From Hetaerina americana (taxonomy: Eukaryota > Arthropoda > Insecta > Odonata > Calopterygidae), in NCBI GenBank assembly GCA_022747635.1, contig JAKTNV010000020.1, positions 467,501-531,500 on the forward strand: a DNA stretch of 64,000 nt, given 5' to 3'. Made by a program: the position numbers and the translations under genes. The notes below the pieces were generated by a model. That model saw only the letters and a list, made by a program, of their open reading frames with translations, ran no database searches and was not told the origin of the DNA. Of the stretch, positions 21,614 to 31,799 are shown one piece after another. Numbering within the stretch: position 1 is the first letter of the stretch; each line of letters opens with the position of its first letter.

Positions 21614-22108
21614 TCAGGGAACGTCCTCATATTTGCGCGGAATAATTCTTTTCCACATACTGTGGAGTGGATATCCATCCTCTCTGTTAAAATTTTCTGG
21701 CCTTTTAACGATTTCAATGGCCTCTCTGATTAATCTCTGGAAGTATTTTTCTTCTTTCGCTATTATTTTAGCGTCGTCAAACAGAATAGAGTGTCCGGGT
21801 TCACTCCAGGCGTGCTCAGCGATGGCCGATGCTCTAAACTGTTTGGCCTTGGTTGCCCTCTGGTGTTCACTCATGCGTGTTTTCAGCGCTCTGCATGTTT
21901 TACCGATGTACCATTTGCCACAGGAGCATGGCACTTGGTACACGCCTTCTAATATTAACGGTGAAATTTCATCCCTGTGTACCGGGTAGGGTGTCAGCTA
22001 TCTTGGTGACGCAGTTGAATCTGGTCACCACATCATACTTCCTTAAAGCCCACGCGATTCTTTCCGAAGTCCCTACGATGAAGGGGATGGTGACGTAAGC
22101 CTTCGGTC
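21614..22108 (-). pseudogene. PLE1 GIY-YIG endonuclease domain
   Basis: The frame from 21943 reads 'MYQVPCSCGKWYIGKTCRAL', then 'KTRMSEHQRATKAKQFRASA' and 'IAEHAWSEPGHSILFDDAKI'. It carries Y-x-V and Y-I-G, the Arg of helix 1 and the IAEH Glu/His block of the GIY-YIG fold. The connector upstream (about 22108-21950, 'IAWALRKYDVVTRFNCVTKI' in one frame) is separated by a frameshift and a stop. Its 3' part lies inside the left pLTR, so a truncated second copy (24192-24413) is present in the right pLTR. Confidence 0.87.
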
Positions 22109-24027
22109 GTGGTCTGGAGTCTTCCTCCCTGTCAGGAACAGCGGTGGTTTGTCTCTTCTTTTCTTCCTTCTCGGCCCTTTTTTTTGGATCATATGAGCGC
22201 TGTATCCATTCCTTTGCAGGGCATTTGTCAAGTGTTTCTTCTCGTTGGCAATAGAATCGGAGTCACATATTTTATATGCTCGGTTGACAAGTGTGTCTAC
22301 CAGTGAGGTCTTCTGCCTGGGATGGTGGTGCGATGCAGCATTAAGGTAGCGGTCGGTGTGAGTAGGCTTCCTGTATACTCTGTGTCCAAGCCTCCCATTC
22401 CCTTTATTTCTCTTCACCATGACGTCCAAGAAGGGCAGTTGATGATCCTTTTCCATCTCCATAGTGAAGTGGATGGCTTTATGCTGTGAGTTCAGATGTT
22501 TCAGGAACTTTTTTAATTCTCCCTCTCGTGTGACCAAATGACAAAAGTGTCGTCGACATATCTTAGCCACAGTGAGGGCCGCTTGTCGCAGGATTCCAGT
22601 GCTTTCTTTTCGAAGCTCTCCATGTAGAGGCTGGCCACAACCGGGGAGAGGGGTGGTGCCATCGCAGCTCCTTCCGTCTGCTCGTAATGGTCACCATTCC
22701 ATAGGAAGAAGGAATTGCGGAGGCAATGCTCCACCAATCCTGGAAAGTCCTTAGGGATCCCGCGGGAGGTGAGTTCCTTGATGATATTCAGCGATTCCTC
22801 AATAGGGACGCTGGTGAAAAGCGATTCAACGTCGAGGCTGACCATGAGATCGTTGTCGTGGATAGTGATGTTTCTTATTACGTCAATGAAATGCGTCGAG
22901 TTTTTTACGAAGCTGGGTGTCTGTCCGACGTGGTCCTGCAGAGACCGCGCCAAGTACTTGGCGAGTCGGTAAGTCGGAGCGGCAATCTGGCTCACAGTCG
23001 GTCGGAGAGGTACATCCTTCTTGTGAATTTTGGGCAGGCCGTACAGTCTCGGTGGTTTCGGTGCAGTCGGAAGCAGGCGTCGTTGCTCTTCTTTTGGAAT
23101 AAGCGATCGTTTAATGATAGCCCTTGTGCTTCTCTCCGTCTTGGCAGTCGGATCGCTTTTCAATTTCCTATAAGTCGGACTGCTGAGGATGAGCGATATT
23201 TTCCCTTCGTAATCCTCTCTGTTTATTAGAACTGTTGCGTTGCCTTTGTCAGCTGGTAAAATGTTTATACTCTCGTTGTCTCTTAGCTCCTTCAGTGCTC
23301 TCCTTTCTTTGCCGGTGGTGTTTGATCTTGGTGGTTTTGCGCCATGGAGGATACGTGCGACATCTTCTCGGATTTCGTCGGCGGCCGCCTTTGGAAGTCT
23401 CCGGATCGATGACTCTACCTCCGCGATGATCTTCTCAAGTGGTATCGTCCTTGGGGTCAAAGCGAAGTTCAGACCCTTAGATAAGACTGCGAGGGCGGCT
23501 TCATCTAAATGAAGGTCCATCAGGTTCACAACCGATTGGCCATTGTCAGCCCCATTAATCGAGGTCAGTGGATGCTGCTTACAATGAAGTTTGTTGAATT
23601 TGTTGACTTGCTTTTCCCGCGTCGCCATTAGACTGGCTCGGGAAGAGTCGTACGTAATCCGCTCGGTTGTGTCCCAATCGTCAGCTTGTAGGGTGGCAGC
23701 CAGCTCCAAATGAATATAGTACAATTCTTCGGAGAGGCGGTCGAGGTTCCAACGTTTATCGTGAATTCTCTCTCTCAGAAGGTCTTCGCTGCAGCGGCGG
23801 AGGATCTTCTTAGCCTTGGGTGTGTTCAGGTGGTGTTTGACTTCTACGCAAGTAGGAATCGTCTCCGTGTCTCTGCATCGTTGTAGGAACGCTAACGATG
23901 TCAAAAGTCTCTCCTTCCTCATTCTGAGCTTCTCGAATCTCCTTATCTTCCTGTGAATCCCCTCCCCGTAGAGGTGAGTAATGTTCGTTCGAAGGTTTCC
24001 GCGGCGATGAGTAGGTGATTTCCACAT
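22073..24027 (-). pseudogene. PLE1 reverse transcriptase (one frameshift)
   Basis: A 504-codon frame (24027-22513) begins in the right pLTR with 'MWKSPTHRRGNLRTNITHLY'. It shows RT motifs 'LYGLPKIHKKDVPLRPTVS', 'MVSLDVESLFTSVPIEESL' (catalytic Asp of motif A), 'GAAMAPPLSPVVASLYME' (motif B, one change from A-M-G-S-P) and 'LWLRYVDDTFVIW' (intact YVDD). About 22530 a one-base shift moves the frame to 22570-22073 ('HQLPFLDVMVKRNKGNG'). The active-site residues are all present, so inactivity rests on the frameshifts. Telomerase-related RTs of this type use GIY-YIG for target nicking. Confidence 0.88.
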
Positions 24028-24068
24028 TTTTCGGGCTGCGTCCGCGTATGTCGTTTAAATGTACAACA

Positions 24069-24099
24069 GTTTCGCCAGCTATCCTGCTGGCGTCCTCAG
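24069..24099 (-). ncRNA. Hammerhead-ribozyme-like core in right pLTR of PLE1
   Basis: On the minus strand: CTGAGGA, 'CGCCAGC' paired with 'GCTGGCG' (perfect 7 bp), loop AGGATA, then AAAC completing G-A-A-A-C. It is the intact counterpart of the core at 21504-21534. Expected role: self-cleavage of PLE transcripts. Cleavage site not assigned. Confidence 0.68.
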
Positions 24100-24468
24100 G
24101 TCAAGGATGAAAAGAAGCTTGTTGTCCCGTCTTATATAGGAAAAATCCGGCGCCAATACCGGGAAATTTCTTGGCCAATCAGGGAACGTCCTCATATTTG
24201 CGCGGAATAATTCTTTTCCACGCACTGTGGAGTGGATATCCATCCATCCTCTCTGTTAAAATTTTCTGGCCTTTTAACGATTTCAATGGCCTCTCTGATT
24301 ATTCTCTGGAAGTATTTTCCTTCTTTCGCTATTATTTTAGCGTCGTCGAACAGAATAGAGTGTCCAGGTTCACTCCAGGCGTGCTCAGCGATGGCCGATG
24401 CTCTGTTGTACATTTAAACGACATACGCGGACGCAGCCCGAAAAATATGGAAATCATCCTAAGAACAA

Positions 24469-25136
24469 CTTTAGCTGCGTGGGATATGAAACTAATTGTC
24501 CTGTAGTCCTCACAAGCTAATTGTCCTGTAGTCCTCACATGACGTGGCCTTTACCTTTTTTGGAATAGGAACTAAAACTGATCTCATAGTCTTCCAGTCA
24601 GATTCCCTCCTCATAAATACTGCGAATCAACCCGTATAGCCTCTTCCTCCCACATTTTCCTGAACACTTCAATAGTTCCGCAGGAATGTTATCCACCCCC
24701 ACGGCCTTATTTAGTTTCATCTCCCTTAATACCCTTTCTATCTCATTGTCTAGTATGCCTGGACCAAAGCTATCTTCCTCTACGTCATGTTCCTTTTCTG
24801 TCTAACTTTGTTGGTCTAAGTTGTTTACTATACAGTTTTTCTACATATTCCTTCCATCTCTCTTGGATCTTTCCTGCGTAAACTATTACCTTACCCGCCT
24901 TATCTCTAACTGCTATCGTTGATCTCCCTTTCTTACTTTCCGATAAAGATTTAACTTTGATGTACACAAACCAATTTCACCCTTCCTCTGCAGACTTTCC
25001 ATATTTTCGCACTGCGTCTTCCAACATGCTTCTTTTGCTTTATTTGTTGCCTGCCTCAGTTTATTGTTTAATTCCTTATACTTCATTTTGCCTAACTCTG
25101 TACATACATTCTTCCATTTTCTCCGCTCGTCCATCT
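24469..25136 (-). pseudogene. LINE copy C reverse transcriptase start and linker
   Basis: The minus-strand frame from 25134 reads 'MKYKELNNKLRQATNKAKEA' and 'CENMESLQRKGEIG', the basic linker between endonuclease and RT. From 24967 'VKSLSESKKGRSTIAVRDKA' continues toward the RT motifs near 24700 ('GVD' block) and 24540. A local duplication at 24500-24545 (CTAATTGTCCTGTAGTCCTC repeated) disrupts the frame. Confidence 0.75.
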
Positions 25137-25327
25137 TTTTGCGGTATATGTGTTTGCATGAGTGTTGGATGAAGGGATTATTGCACGAGTGTGTGCGCTG
25201 CTGTGGGTGTAATTTTCCACGCTGTTTTTTTGCATGTGGTATTGTTCCTTTTTACGCTTGGTGACCTAACAGCCTCCGCCACGCGCCCTTGCGGCGGCTT
25301 GCGGGGTATTATGTAGATGTAGATGTA
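25137..25327. mobile_element. Foreign segment inside LINE copy C
   Basis: Relative to LINE copy A, about 400 bp (positions 1250-1660 there) are replaced by 190 bp of unrelated sequence. It contains 'GCGCCCTTGCGGCGGCTTGC' and ends 'ATGTAGATGTAGATGTA' at the junction. The GC-rich block followed by the hexamer repeat ATGTAG looks like one end of another retroposon. I cannot name it. Confidence 0.45.
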
Positions 25328-25339
25328 AACCAAGTGTTG

Positions 25340-25870
25340 GTGATGACTAACCCCTGTCTCCTGCAGAACTCAACTGCTTACTCCCCGCAGTCATTCCTTG
25401 TACCTAAACCGTAGTTCCCCACCTCACCCCAGTCTCTTCTTTCGCCTACCGTCGCATTCCAATCCCCCATCGTTATCAAATGTTTCCCTAAGGGAACAAA
25501 CGCGATTATGTCCTCTAACTGATCGTATATCCTATCGACCTCTTCTTCCTTATAGATGCTCGGTGGCATGTATACCTGAATAATAACCAAGTTCGTCGTT
25601 TCTGCTCTTATCTCCACTAGTAATAATCTATCCGTTACCTGATCTATGTTGACTACGCTTCTTCCTACCTCTTTATTTAATACTATGGCAACCCCTAGTT
25701 GGCTCTCGTCCCCACGACTGTATATTTTTCTATACTGAACACTTCAGTAATCCCTGCTATCCTTCCATCTCACCTCGAATAGACCTAAAATATCTATATT
25801 TCCCCTTTCCATCTCTCGCTTGATATTCTCCAATAATCCTATCCTCATCATTGTCCTAACAGTCCACGTT
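25340..25870 (-). pseudogene. LINE copy C endonuclease
   Basis: Reads 'LVRIGTWTVRTMMRIGLLEN' and 'IDILGLFEVRWKDSRDY' (25870-25744), then from 25617 'ETTNLVIIQVYMPPSIYKEE' and 'ITMGDWNATVGERRDWGEVG'. These are the N-terminal and central motifs of the APE endonuclease (the Glu of E-V-R-W and the DWN motif). The frame is shifted in between and the SDH block is lost in the 25137 replacement. Confidence 0.82.
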
Positions 25871-25880
25871 CCTATTCTAA

Positions 25881-26258
25881 CTAATTTGGTCTTCTTCTGC
25901 GTCTTGTCCTGCTGCTGCCAGTTTTCCCCTGCAAGGGTTTCGTGGGATGACAACCGCGGAAGCCTTGCCTCTCCCACTGCCAGGCAAGACACACGGCCGA
26001 TTTGGCCGAGCCCCGTATTTGACAGGACTCAAAATCTCTGTATTGCCCATCATTTAAATCTCTGGAATGATAATTGAGGTGGTTTCCCGTGGCCTTCCTC
26101 AATAGTGTTTTTAACGTGACACTATCACTCACTGGCCGCCCCACTGGGGTCAGACGCCATTGCAGCCGCCTCACTGAGGAACAGACACTCCGTGGACTAC
26201 CTTTCGTCTGGCTCCTAACCTTCAACCTATCTGGCATGGGTGTCCCTACCAAGAGCAA
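25881..26258 (-). pseudogene. LINE copy C leader ORF
   Basis: A 125-codon frame starting 'MLLVGTPMPDRLKVRSQTKG', with 'CSSVRRLQWRLTPVGRPVSD' and ending 'RTRRRRRPN' just where the endonuclease frame ('LVRIGTWTVRT') takes over in another register. It has the same start and sequence as the leader at 3580. No known domain. Conservation in three copies suggests a real short first ORF. Confidence 0.5.
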
Positions 26259-26351
26259 TTATTATTACTCCCGCCGGCACAGCTCTCGGTGTCATAGGAA
26301 CGCACAAGCCCTTCCACCACGTCAAGGTTGTAGTCCGGGGAGGGAGTATTA

Positions 26352-26851
26352 AGATGATCTTGTCATTTTCAAATTCCCAAATATGCTAAAACAAAGAAAA
26401 TATTCAGGTGCTGGTGGTTCGTTCATCTCACTTCAAGCGTTTGAATTGGCAAGAAATCACACAAGATCATTTTTAAAAGGGAACTCAATAAAAATGCTGC
26501 CATTTGCATCACCACAGAAGAGCAATTGGCGAATAATTTAAGAATCTGAAGGAAGATCTTTTAATCCCTCCCAACAGTGTTGTGCTTAAATGAGGTATTC
26601 ATCTTTTTTTATGTTTTTGATAAAATTATAATAAAATACCCTCTACATATTACTTGTAGCAGAAAACAAAAAAAACAATATAAATAAATGATCATGCTTA
26701 AACTATCAAACACGAGGTTAAATTCTAATTTGTGCTGTACGCATACAATATCTATTCATTCTAAATTCAATTCATTTAAATTATTAAGGCTAAATGACAA
26801 GGTAAGAGACAAAAAATTCTGGGGAAATAATTCAAATGCAGTATGACTCAC
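26352..26851. other. MSL3 intron 3, unrecognised AT-rich sequence
   Basis: No repeat or exon is recognised between the LINE 5' end and the MSL3 exon 3 donor. Confidence 0.5.
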
Positions 26852-26961
26852 AGCTGCAGCTGTGCTTTATCTGAAAGAGTTCTTTGAAGTCTTCGATTAT
26901 CATCCGTGTCCTTAAGAACATAATCTTCACCTACACAACGGTCCCAAGAAGAATTCCAACC
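26852..26961 (-). CDS. MSL3: MSL3 coding exon 3 (end of chromo-barrel)
   Basis: The acceptor TTATTTCCAG at 26962 and donor CAGCT|GTGAGT give 110 nt (36 codons plus 2 nt, phase 2). Product '[20 protein letters not shown]' then '[16 protein letters not shown]'. G-W-N-x-S-W-D-R is the signature that closes the chromo-barrel in MSL3 proteins; the two Trp are part of the aromatic methyl-lysine pocket. It joins exon 2 'YLIHFQ' in phase 0. The first in-frame stop (CTG TGA) lies directly across the donor, consistent with splicing there. Confidence 0.92.
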
Positions 26962-27610
26962 CTGGAAATAAAAATAATACAACTATAAACCCAGAAGGAG
27001 ATAAAAAAACTGAATTCACTACATTTTATCTTAAACATGCACTGACTTACTACACTTCATGCCATTAAATAGAAGTGGGGCGGTTACACTTTTTCATGGT
27101 TCGTATTCTCAATTTGCATTGTAGCCAAATACAATTAGCGTGCCACTGCATTAGCTATCATTTTTGAATGAAATTGGTAATTTCAAATCAGGTTATTTCA
27201 CATTCCTAAGGAGAAAAGACTAGCTGAGGCAAAACACCATTTCTTAGGATTTTATGGTCATTTTCTCTTGGTCCTTGTCTCTGAAATTAAGTTCCATTGC
27301 CCCCCTATTTGTGATAAAGTACTACCAAATATCTCGAGTCAAAGCTGTGCCACTCAGAGCATTTGAGTATTCTTGCAGTTTGCCTTTTTGCTGCAGAGCA
27401 AAGGGGTTCAAGACACATCTCTTTATCATTATAAGTAATTTCACATTATAGTTACTAAAAGAAATATGTATCGATGCTTATCTTAGTTTTTTTTATTTTC
27501 CAATGAAGCACATGGTTTTTGAATAAACGATGATTTCCATTTTAATGAATTCCCAAATTTATAAATGCCGACTGTGAAATCATAGGCAAATTTAAAATAT
27601 TTTTTTATTA
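26962..27610. other. MSL3 intron 2, unrecognised AT-rich sequence
   Basis: No gene or repeat is recognised up to the LINE 3' fragment. Confidence 0.45.
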
Positions 27611-27728
27611 GTAATCTACTGGTTAGGGTAGGTTTTGGATGGACACAACTACTCAATAAATATTGAAATGAAACGAAATAATTTACTTTGAAATTCCACA
27701 CACTTTATTAAAAAAAAAAACAACCCAG

Positions 27729-27754
27729 GTTTCGAGGTTGAACGCCATCATCAG
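27729..27754 (-). ncRNA. Weak hammerhead-like core in PLE2 terminus
   Basis: The minus strand reads CTGATGA, then 'TGGCGTTCAACCTC', then GAAAC. The catalytic boxes are present, but stem II can form only about two G-C pairs, so it may no longer fold. Position matches that of the cores in the other PLE termini of this window. Confidence 0.4.
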
Positions 27755-27889
27755 GTGGTCCTCATAGAAGCACGCTGTCTATATATACCTTCTGATCAAA
27801 GGAGGGGGGGTTGGTCAGAGAGGGAGGGAGGTTGGAGAGGTAAAAAGGGTACAATGTAGCTGGGAAGAAAAGAGAATTACATTTTTGAC

Positions 27890-29404
27890 TTAGAAGAGTG
27901 GTAGGTCTAGGAGTGGGGAGTGGGAGGGATACAAAATTTCGTCGGCAAGTTCATCTTTCCAACGGACACATTTCAGAATTTCTAACTGCTCCAAAGCATC
28001 GAGCCTTTGACCTTTTTCTTCAAAATGAATAATTTTTGTCACAAAGTCACTGTTGTGGTCACTTTCGATGAGGTGCTTTGCAAAGAGGGATGTTATGTTC
28101 TTATTTTTTACACATGTTTGGTGTTCTTTAATTCTTTCTTTAAATTTCCATCCTGTTTGCCCAATATACTTGGTGCTACATTCTGAGCACTTTAACTCAT
28201 ACACTCCACTCCTCTCGTTTTTGGGGACTTTGTCTTTAGTGTGAGAGATCAGGTTCTCAAGGCATGAACCACTGTAAAATGCACATTTAATTTTTTCTTC
28301 AGGAAAACTTTTAATTACTTTTTGAGAAATAGTCCCAAGATATAGTATTCTCCGCCATTTGGCAGTGGGATCTTTTACATGTTCGGGGTTGTAAATGTGG
28401 CTTAAGGCTATTTTTGTAAGTTTATTCCGGTAAAGTTTATGAATTAGATCTTCTAAATAACCATTGTTTACTGCTAACGTTTTAATTACATTAAGTTCCT
28501 TATTTACATTGAATTTTGACGTAGGGATAGCGGTTAAACGGTGGATCATTGCATGAAATGCCGAAAGCTTTTGGGTGAAGCAATGCCTTGAAGAGGAATT
28601 AATTAATTGGTCCGTATGCATTTCCTTCCTAAAAATGGAATACTGTAACCTGTCTTTGTCTTTACAAATGGATAGGTCGAGGAAATTCAGGGAACCTTTT
28701 TCCTCTTTTTCACACGTGAATTGTACATTAGAATTGATAGAATTTAGATGTGCTAGAAACTGATCTAGTTGCCTATCAGAACCTGTCCACACACAGAAGA
28801 CATCGTATACATATCTTAGCCAACAAAATACATTATTAATGAGAGGGTGAGCTGAGGAGAACAAAACTTTTTCAAAATTGTCCATATAAATATCGGCCAG
28901 GAGTGGGGACAAGGGCGAGCCCATGGCTAAACCATTAGGTTTTTGGAAATATGTACCATTAAAAATGAAATAATTGTGGGAAAGACACGTCTTAAGTAAC
29001 ACACAGAGTTCACTTATAACTGGCACTGGGATGGATTTCCGGATGAGGATGTCTTCGGCAAGGTTCACCGCTTCCATGGGTGGCACGTTAATGAAAAGGT
29101 TGCGTACATCGAAGGAAACAATCATGCACTTTTTCGGGATGACCTTTTTCATAAGTTTGTTGACAAGGTCCAAGGAATTCATTACACCATATTCCGTGGA
29201 AAATTTGGAAACCTCCCTGAAGAGTACATTAAGCCTTTTCGCTAGTATGTGGTTGGGAGCTGACATATTTGACACTACAGGTCTGATCGGAATCTCATTT
29301 TTGTGAACTCCAGGAAGCCCGAAAAGCCATGGCACTGAGGGATTCATTTGCACTAGTTTGAACATTTCACAACTTTTGAATAACGTATCACAAGATTTAA
29401 TCAC
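27890..29404 (-). pseudogene. PLE2 reverse transcriptase and GIY-YIG polyprotein, YVYD active site
   Basis: A 504-codon uninterrupted frame. RT motifs: 'GLPGVHKNEIPIRPVVSNMS', 'IVSFDVRNLFINVPPMEAV' (motif A), 'NGLAMGSPLSPLLADIYMD' (motif B) and 'CWLRYVYDVFCVWTG' (motif C, where YVDD is expected). The GIY-YIG domain is at about residues 410-490: 'GVYELKCSECSTKYIGQT', 'FAKHLIESDH'. The second Asp-equivalent change (GAC to TAC, one base) removes a catalytic metal ligand. The 5' end of the ORF is missing or frameshifted before 29404. Typical PLE pols have about 800 residues, so the N-terminal third is absent. Confidence 0.87.
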
Positions 29405-29725
29405 TTTCTTAATTTCTTGTTGAAACTTGGGGGTTTGGTCTGAACGAAATACTACAATATAAAGTTTTTAGTTTTTTTAAATAAAGTGTGTGGAATTACA
29501 AAGTAAATTATTTCATTTCAATATGTTATGCAAATTCCATAAAGTTACGCCTGAGACAACAAATTTTACTAAATAAATATTTGTTTACTCCTAACAAAAC
29601 ACAATACAGCAACCTTCTCTATGTGCACCAAGTTCCTCTTCATCTCTGCGTTCTTCCTTCCTCCTTTAATCCCATCCAACATCCCTATCCTCTTCCTGCC
29701 TTTTTCTCGTTTGCCTAACCTCCTT

Positions 29726-31388
29726 CCAAATTTAAAATATGGACTGCCATATCCAGAGACAAAATCTTAACATACAGAAAATTTGTAGATGATACGTAAT
29801 GTTTCAACCAATAACCAGGGTGACCAAATTATCTTGAAATTCTTCTGACTGAGTAGCAGGGAGACTTCCTGTGAATCAGTCATCAGAAACACGCAAAAGT
29901 GTTCAAAACATGCCAAAATATGACGGGTTTTAAATCATTGCCAAATCCCAGACAATCATAAGAGATGGGACTTCAAACTGCACATGTTGAACCTAACTCT
30001 ACCATGCAAATATACATTTTATAAACAATAGTACCAGTTTACGAAAACTCTACTTCACTTGCTAAAAACTAGCTCAAAAATATGGGGTGTTTGCTATCTA
30101 AGTAGCACTGGGGGAATTCTGGATGTTTCTGATCCATTGCGTTTGGAGTGGACTTATGCTTCTTCAATTTTATATCAACTATTGATAATTACAAGTCTTA
30201 TAAAAATCAAGTTTACTTTAAACACACACATTGCATAGGATTTGTTCAATGCTTTTCCTTGTATATTTTTGACAATCATGTTTTCTGCTTCCACGTAATC
30301 AAACTAAGTTGTATTTCCCTCACATTGATCTTTTTGAAACTAACAGTGCTCTACAGCTCTCTGTTGATGGTATTTCATTATCAGAGACTGGTGCATTTCT
30401 CATATTTTCAGCTTCTTTCATCATACAATTATGCCCTCTAATTTCCTCTCCAGTGATATTTTTCTGGCAAAACAGCAAAGCATTTATAGCCATTCAGTCA
30501 AGGGCATCCAAGAGATTTGTACCTTAAGACAAGCAGCAGCATTCAGCTTGTTGAGCACAGCCTTGCCATTCGATGTAGTACACCAATGGCGTACTCCGTT
30601 GAGTTGTAGAATTTGTTTCAGGAACTTACATTTGGTTTTCCTCAATATCCTCAGACGGATGCATTGAACTCAAATTTATAGCACTTTAGTATGTAGATTT
30701 TAATGTTTCACTGAAAGTGTAAGGAGAAATTCTGTGGAGTGATTTTTCAAAAATTCGGGAATTTCTCTACTACTACGATCACAGTTCCCATAAGGCTCAT
30801 TTCCTTACACTTAAGTTTTTTGCTAGTGCTAAAGATGCGAAGTAATTATCGGCTGCGATATTTCTACCTCAGCTTCAAATGAAGCATAACATTTCCTGTG
30901 AGCCTAACGCTTACTGGTCCTGTTTCATCTTTCCCTAATTAAGAGAAGCCGTTCATTGAGGATTGGAGAAGGAGCAAGTAGCCAGCCAGGGCTTTAAGAA
31001 GAACTTCTTTGACATTTTGGCAAAATAAAGCATAAATAGCTATCTTTCTAACCTTGATGTGAAAAAGCTGCTCAACAACTATGGTATGAAAACTACGAAA
31101 TGGAATTCAAAGGAACACAGGGGAAGAAAACAGGGGTTAGGAAAACAAGAAAATATAACGAACGAAAGGGAGCTTCTGAGCACGTTGAAATACACCAAAG
31201 GGGGAGCATAATCACAAATGGTCGTAAGTGCATATTTTGGCCACAAAGGGATCCTTTCCGGGAACAATCAAGCAAGTGAAGTATTAATACAACTAGATTG
31301 AAATAAATTAGAAGATTATCAAGGTAAATTTTATCACATCCAGAGAGAAAACAAAATACATACGCAGAGAAGATGGCAAAAAACCCAC
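29726..31388. other. MSL3 intron 2, unrecognised sequence
   Basis: AT-rich. Short open frames are scattered on both strands without homology or splice support. Confidence 0.45.
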
Positions 31389-31457
31389 CTGAAAATGAAT
31401 CAGATACTCCACACATTTTCTCCCACGATTATCTTTGTTGACAATAACTTCTAAAAC
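31389..31457 (-). CDS. MSL3: MSL3 coding exon 2 (chromo-barrel)
   Basis: The acceptor GATTATTTTCAG at 31458 and donor CATTTTCAG|GTGGGT bound 69 nt, phase 0 at both ends. Product 'VLEVIVNKDNRGRKCVEYLI' followed by HFQ. It supplies the middle strands of the chromo-barrel: the V-x-V-x-x-x-K-D-x-x-G-R-K core matches the MSL3 family, whereas MRG15 has a shorter loop. It joins exon 1 at '...LYDSK' and exon 3 at 'GWNSSWDR'. Confidence 0.93.
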
Positions 31458-31799
31458 CTGAAAATAATCACAGATATTTGACTTCAAGGGATTGATAAAA
31501 TGGCGTACTATTACAAATATTCATCAAAGAGAAATTCAACACACAATGAAAGTGGCAAATTTCACAACAACAGAAATAGAAGCTGAAACTACACTACAAA
31601 TGAAAACTCACTGTATACGAAAAATAAACCAACAATAAATTACATTATTTAGGAACCCTGAAAGATTATTAATAATAAAATTGGGAATTTGCACCATTGT
31701 ACACATTATATTTTATTTATAAAATTAATGTCGATCGACATTAACCAATCTTAGTTGAGATTCTAAAATTGATTGGATTACACTCGATGGTATCAGGCT

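Larger units (their letters stand above)
21417..24455 (-). mobile_element. Penelope-like element PLE1 with terminal direct repeats
   Basis: Flanked by a 13-nt target-site duplication ATCCTAAGAACAA (21404-21416 and 24456-24468) inside LINE copy C. Terminal direct repeats (pLTRs) span 21417-21837 and 23982-24404; they differ by few bases. The right repeat is followed by a 51-nt inverted copy (24405-24455) of 24017-24067. The coding part is RT then GIY-YIG on the minus strand. This structure (pLTRs, extra inverted piece, 13-nt duplication) is typical of PLEs. It appears recently inserted, with a few frameshifts. Confidence 0.93.
20148..26351 (-). mobile_element. RTE-like LINE copy C, split by a PLE
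   Basis: The most complete LINE copy in the window. The 5' end is near 26351 with the leader ORF (26258-25881), the endonuclease is about 25870-25340 and the RT 5' part 24830-24469. The PLE insertion is at 21417-24455; the RT then resumes 21416-20902, followed by the C-terminal region (20602-20243) and 3' end at 20148. The 13-nt repeat flanking the PLE shows the two LINE halves were one. About 400 bp of the endonuclease-linker is replaced by a foreign segment (25137-25327). Numerous stops make it dead. Confidence 0.88.
27664..29567 (-). mobile_element. Penelope-like element PLE2
   Basis: Flanked by a 13-nt near-identical repeat ACTCAATAAATAT / ACTAAATAAATAT (27651-27663, 29568-29580) in a LINE 3' end. 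Inverted terminal sequence of about 45 bp (27663-27708 against 29478-29523, including CACACACTTTATT) frames one long coding region. The left end has a hammerhead-like core (27729-27754). The right end has a tail past the inverted repeat ('AATTCCATAAAGTTACGCCT') resembling the tail of the mini-element at 63183-63215. Confidence 0.87.
27611..29725 (-). mobile_element. RTE-like LINE 3' fragment D, split by PLE2
   Basis: The outer pieces 27611-27663 ('GTAATCTACTGGTTAGGGTA', 'TTGGATGGACACAACTACT') and 29568-29725 ('CCTAACAAAACACAATACAG', 'TCCCATCCAACATCCCTATC') are adjoining parts of the LINE 3' end, as shown by the uninterrupted copy at 63830-64000. Only about 200 bp of LINE is present, so this is a 5'-truncated copy into which PLE2 inserted. 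Confidence 0.8.
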
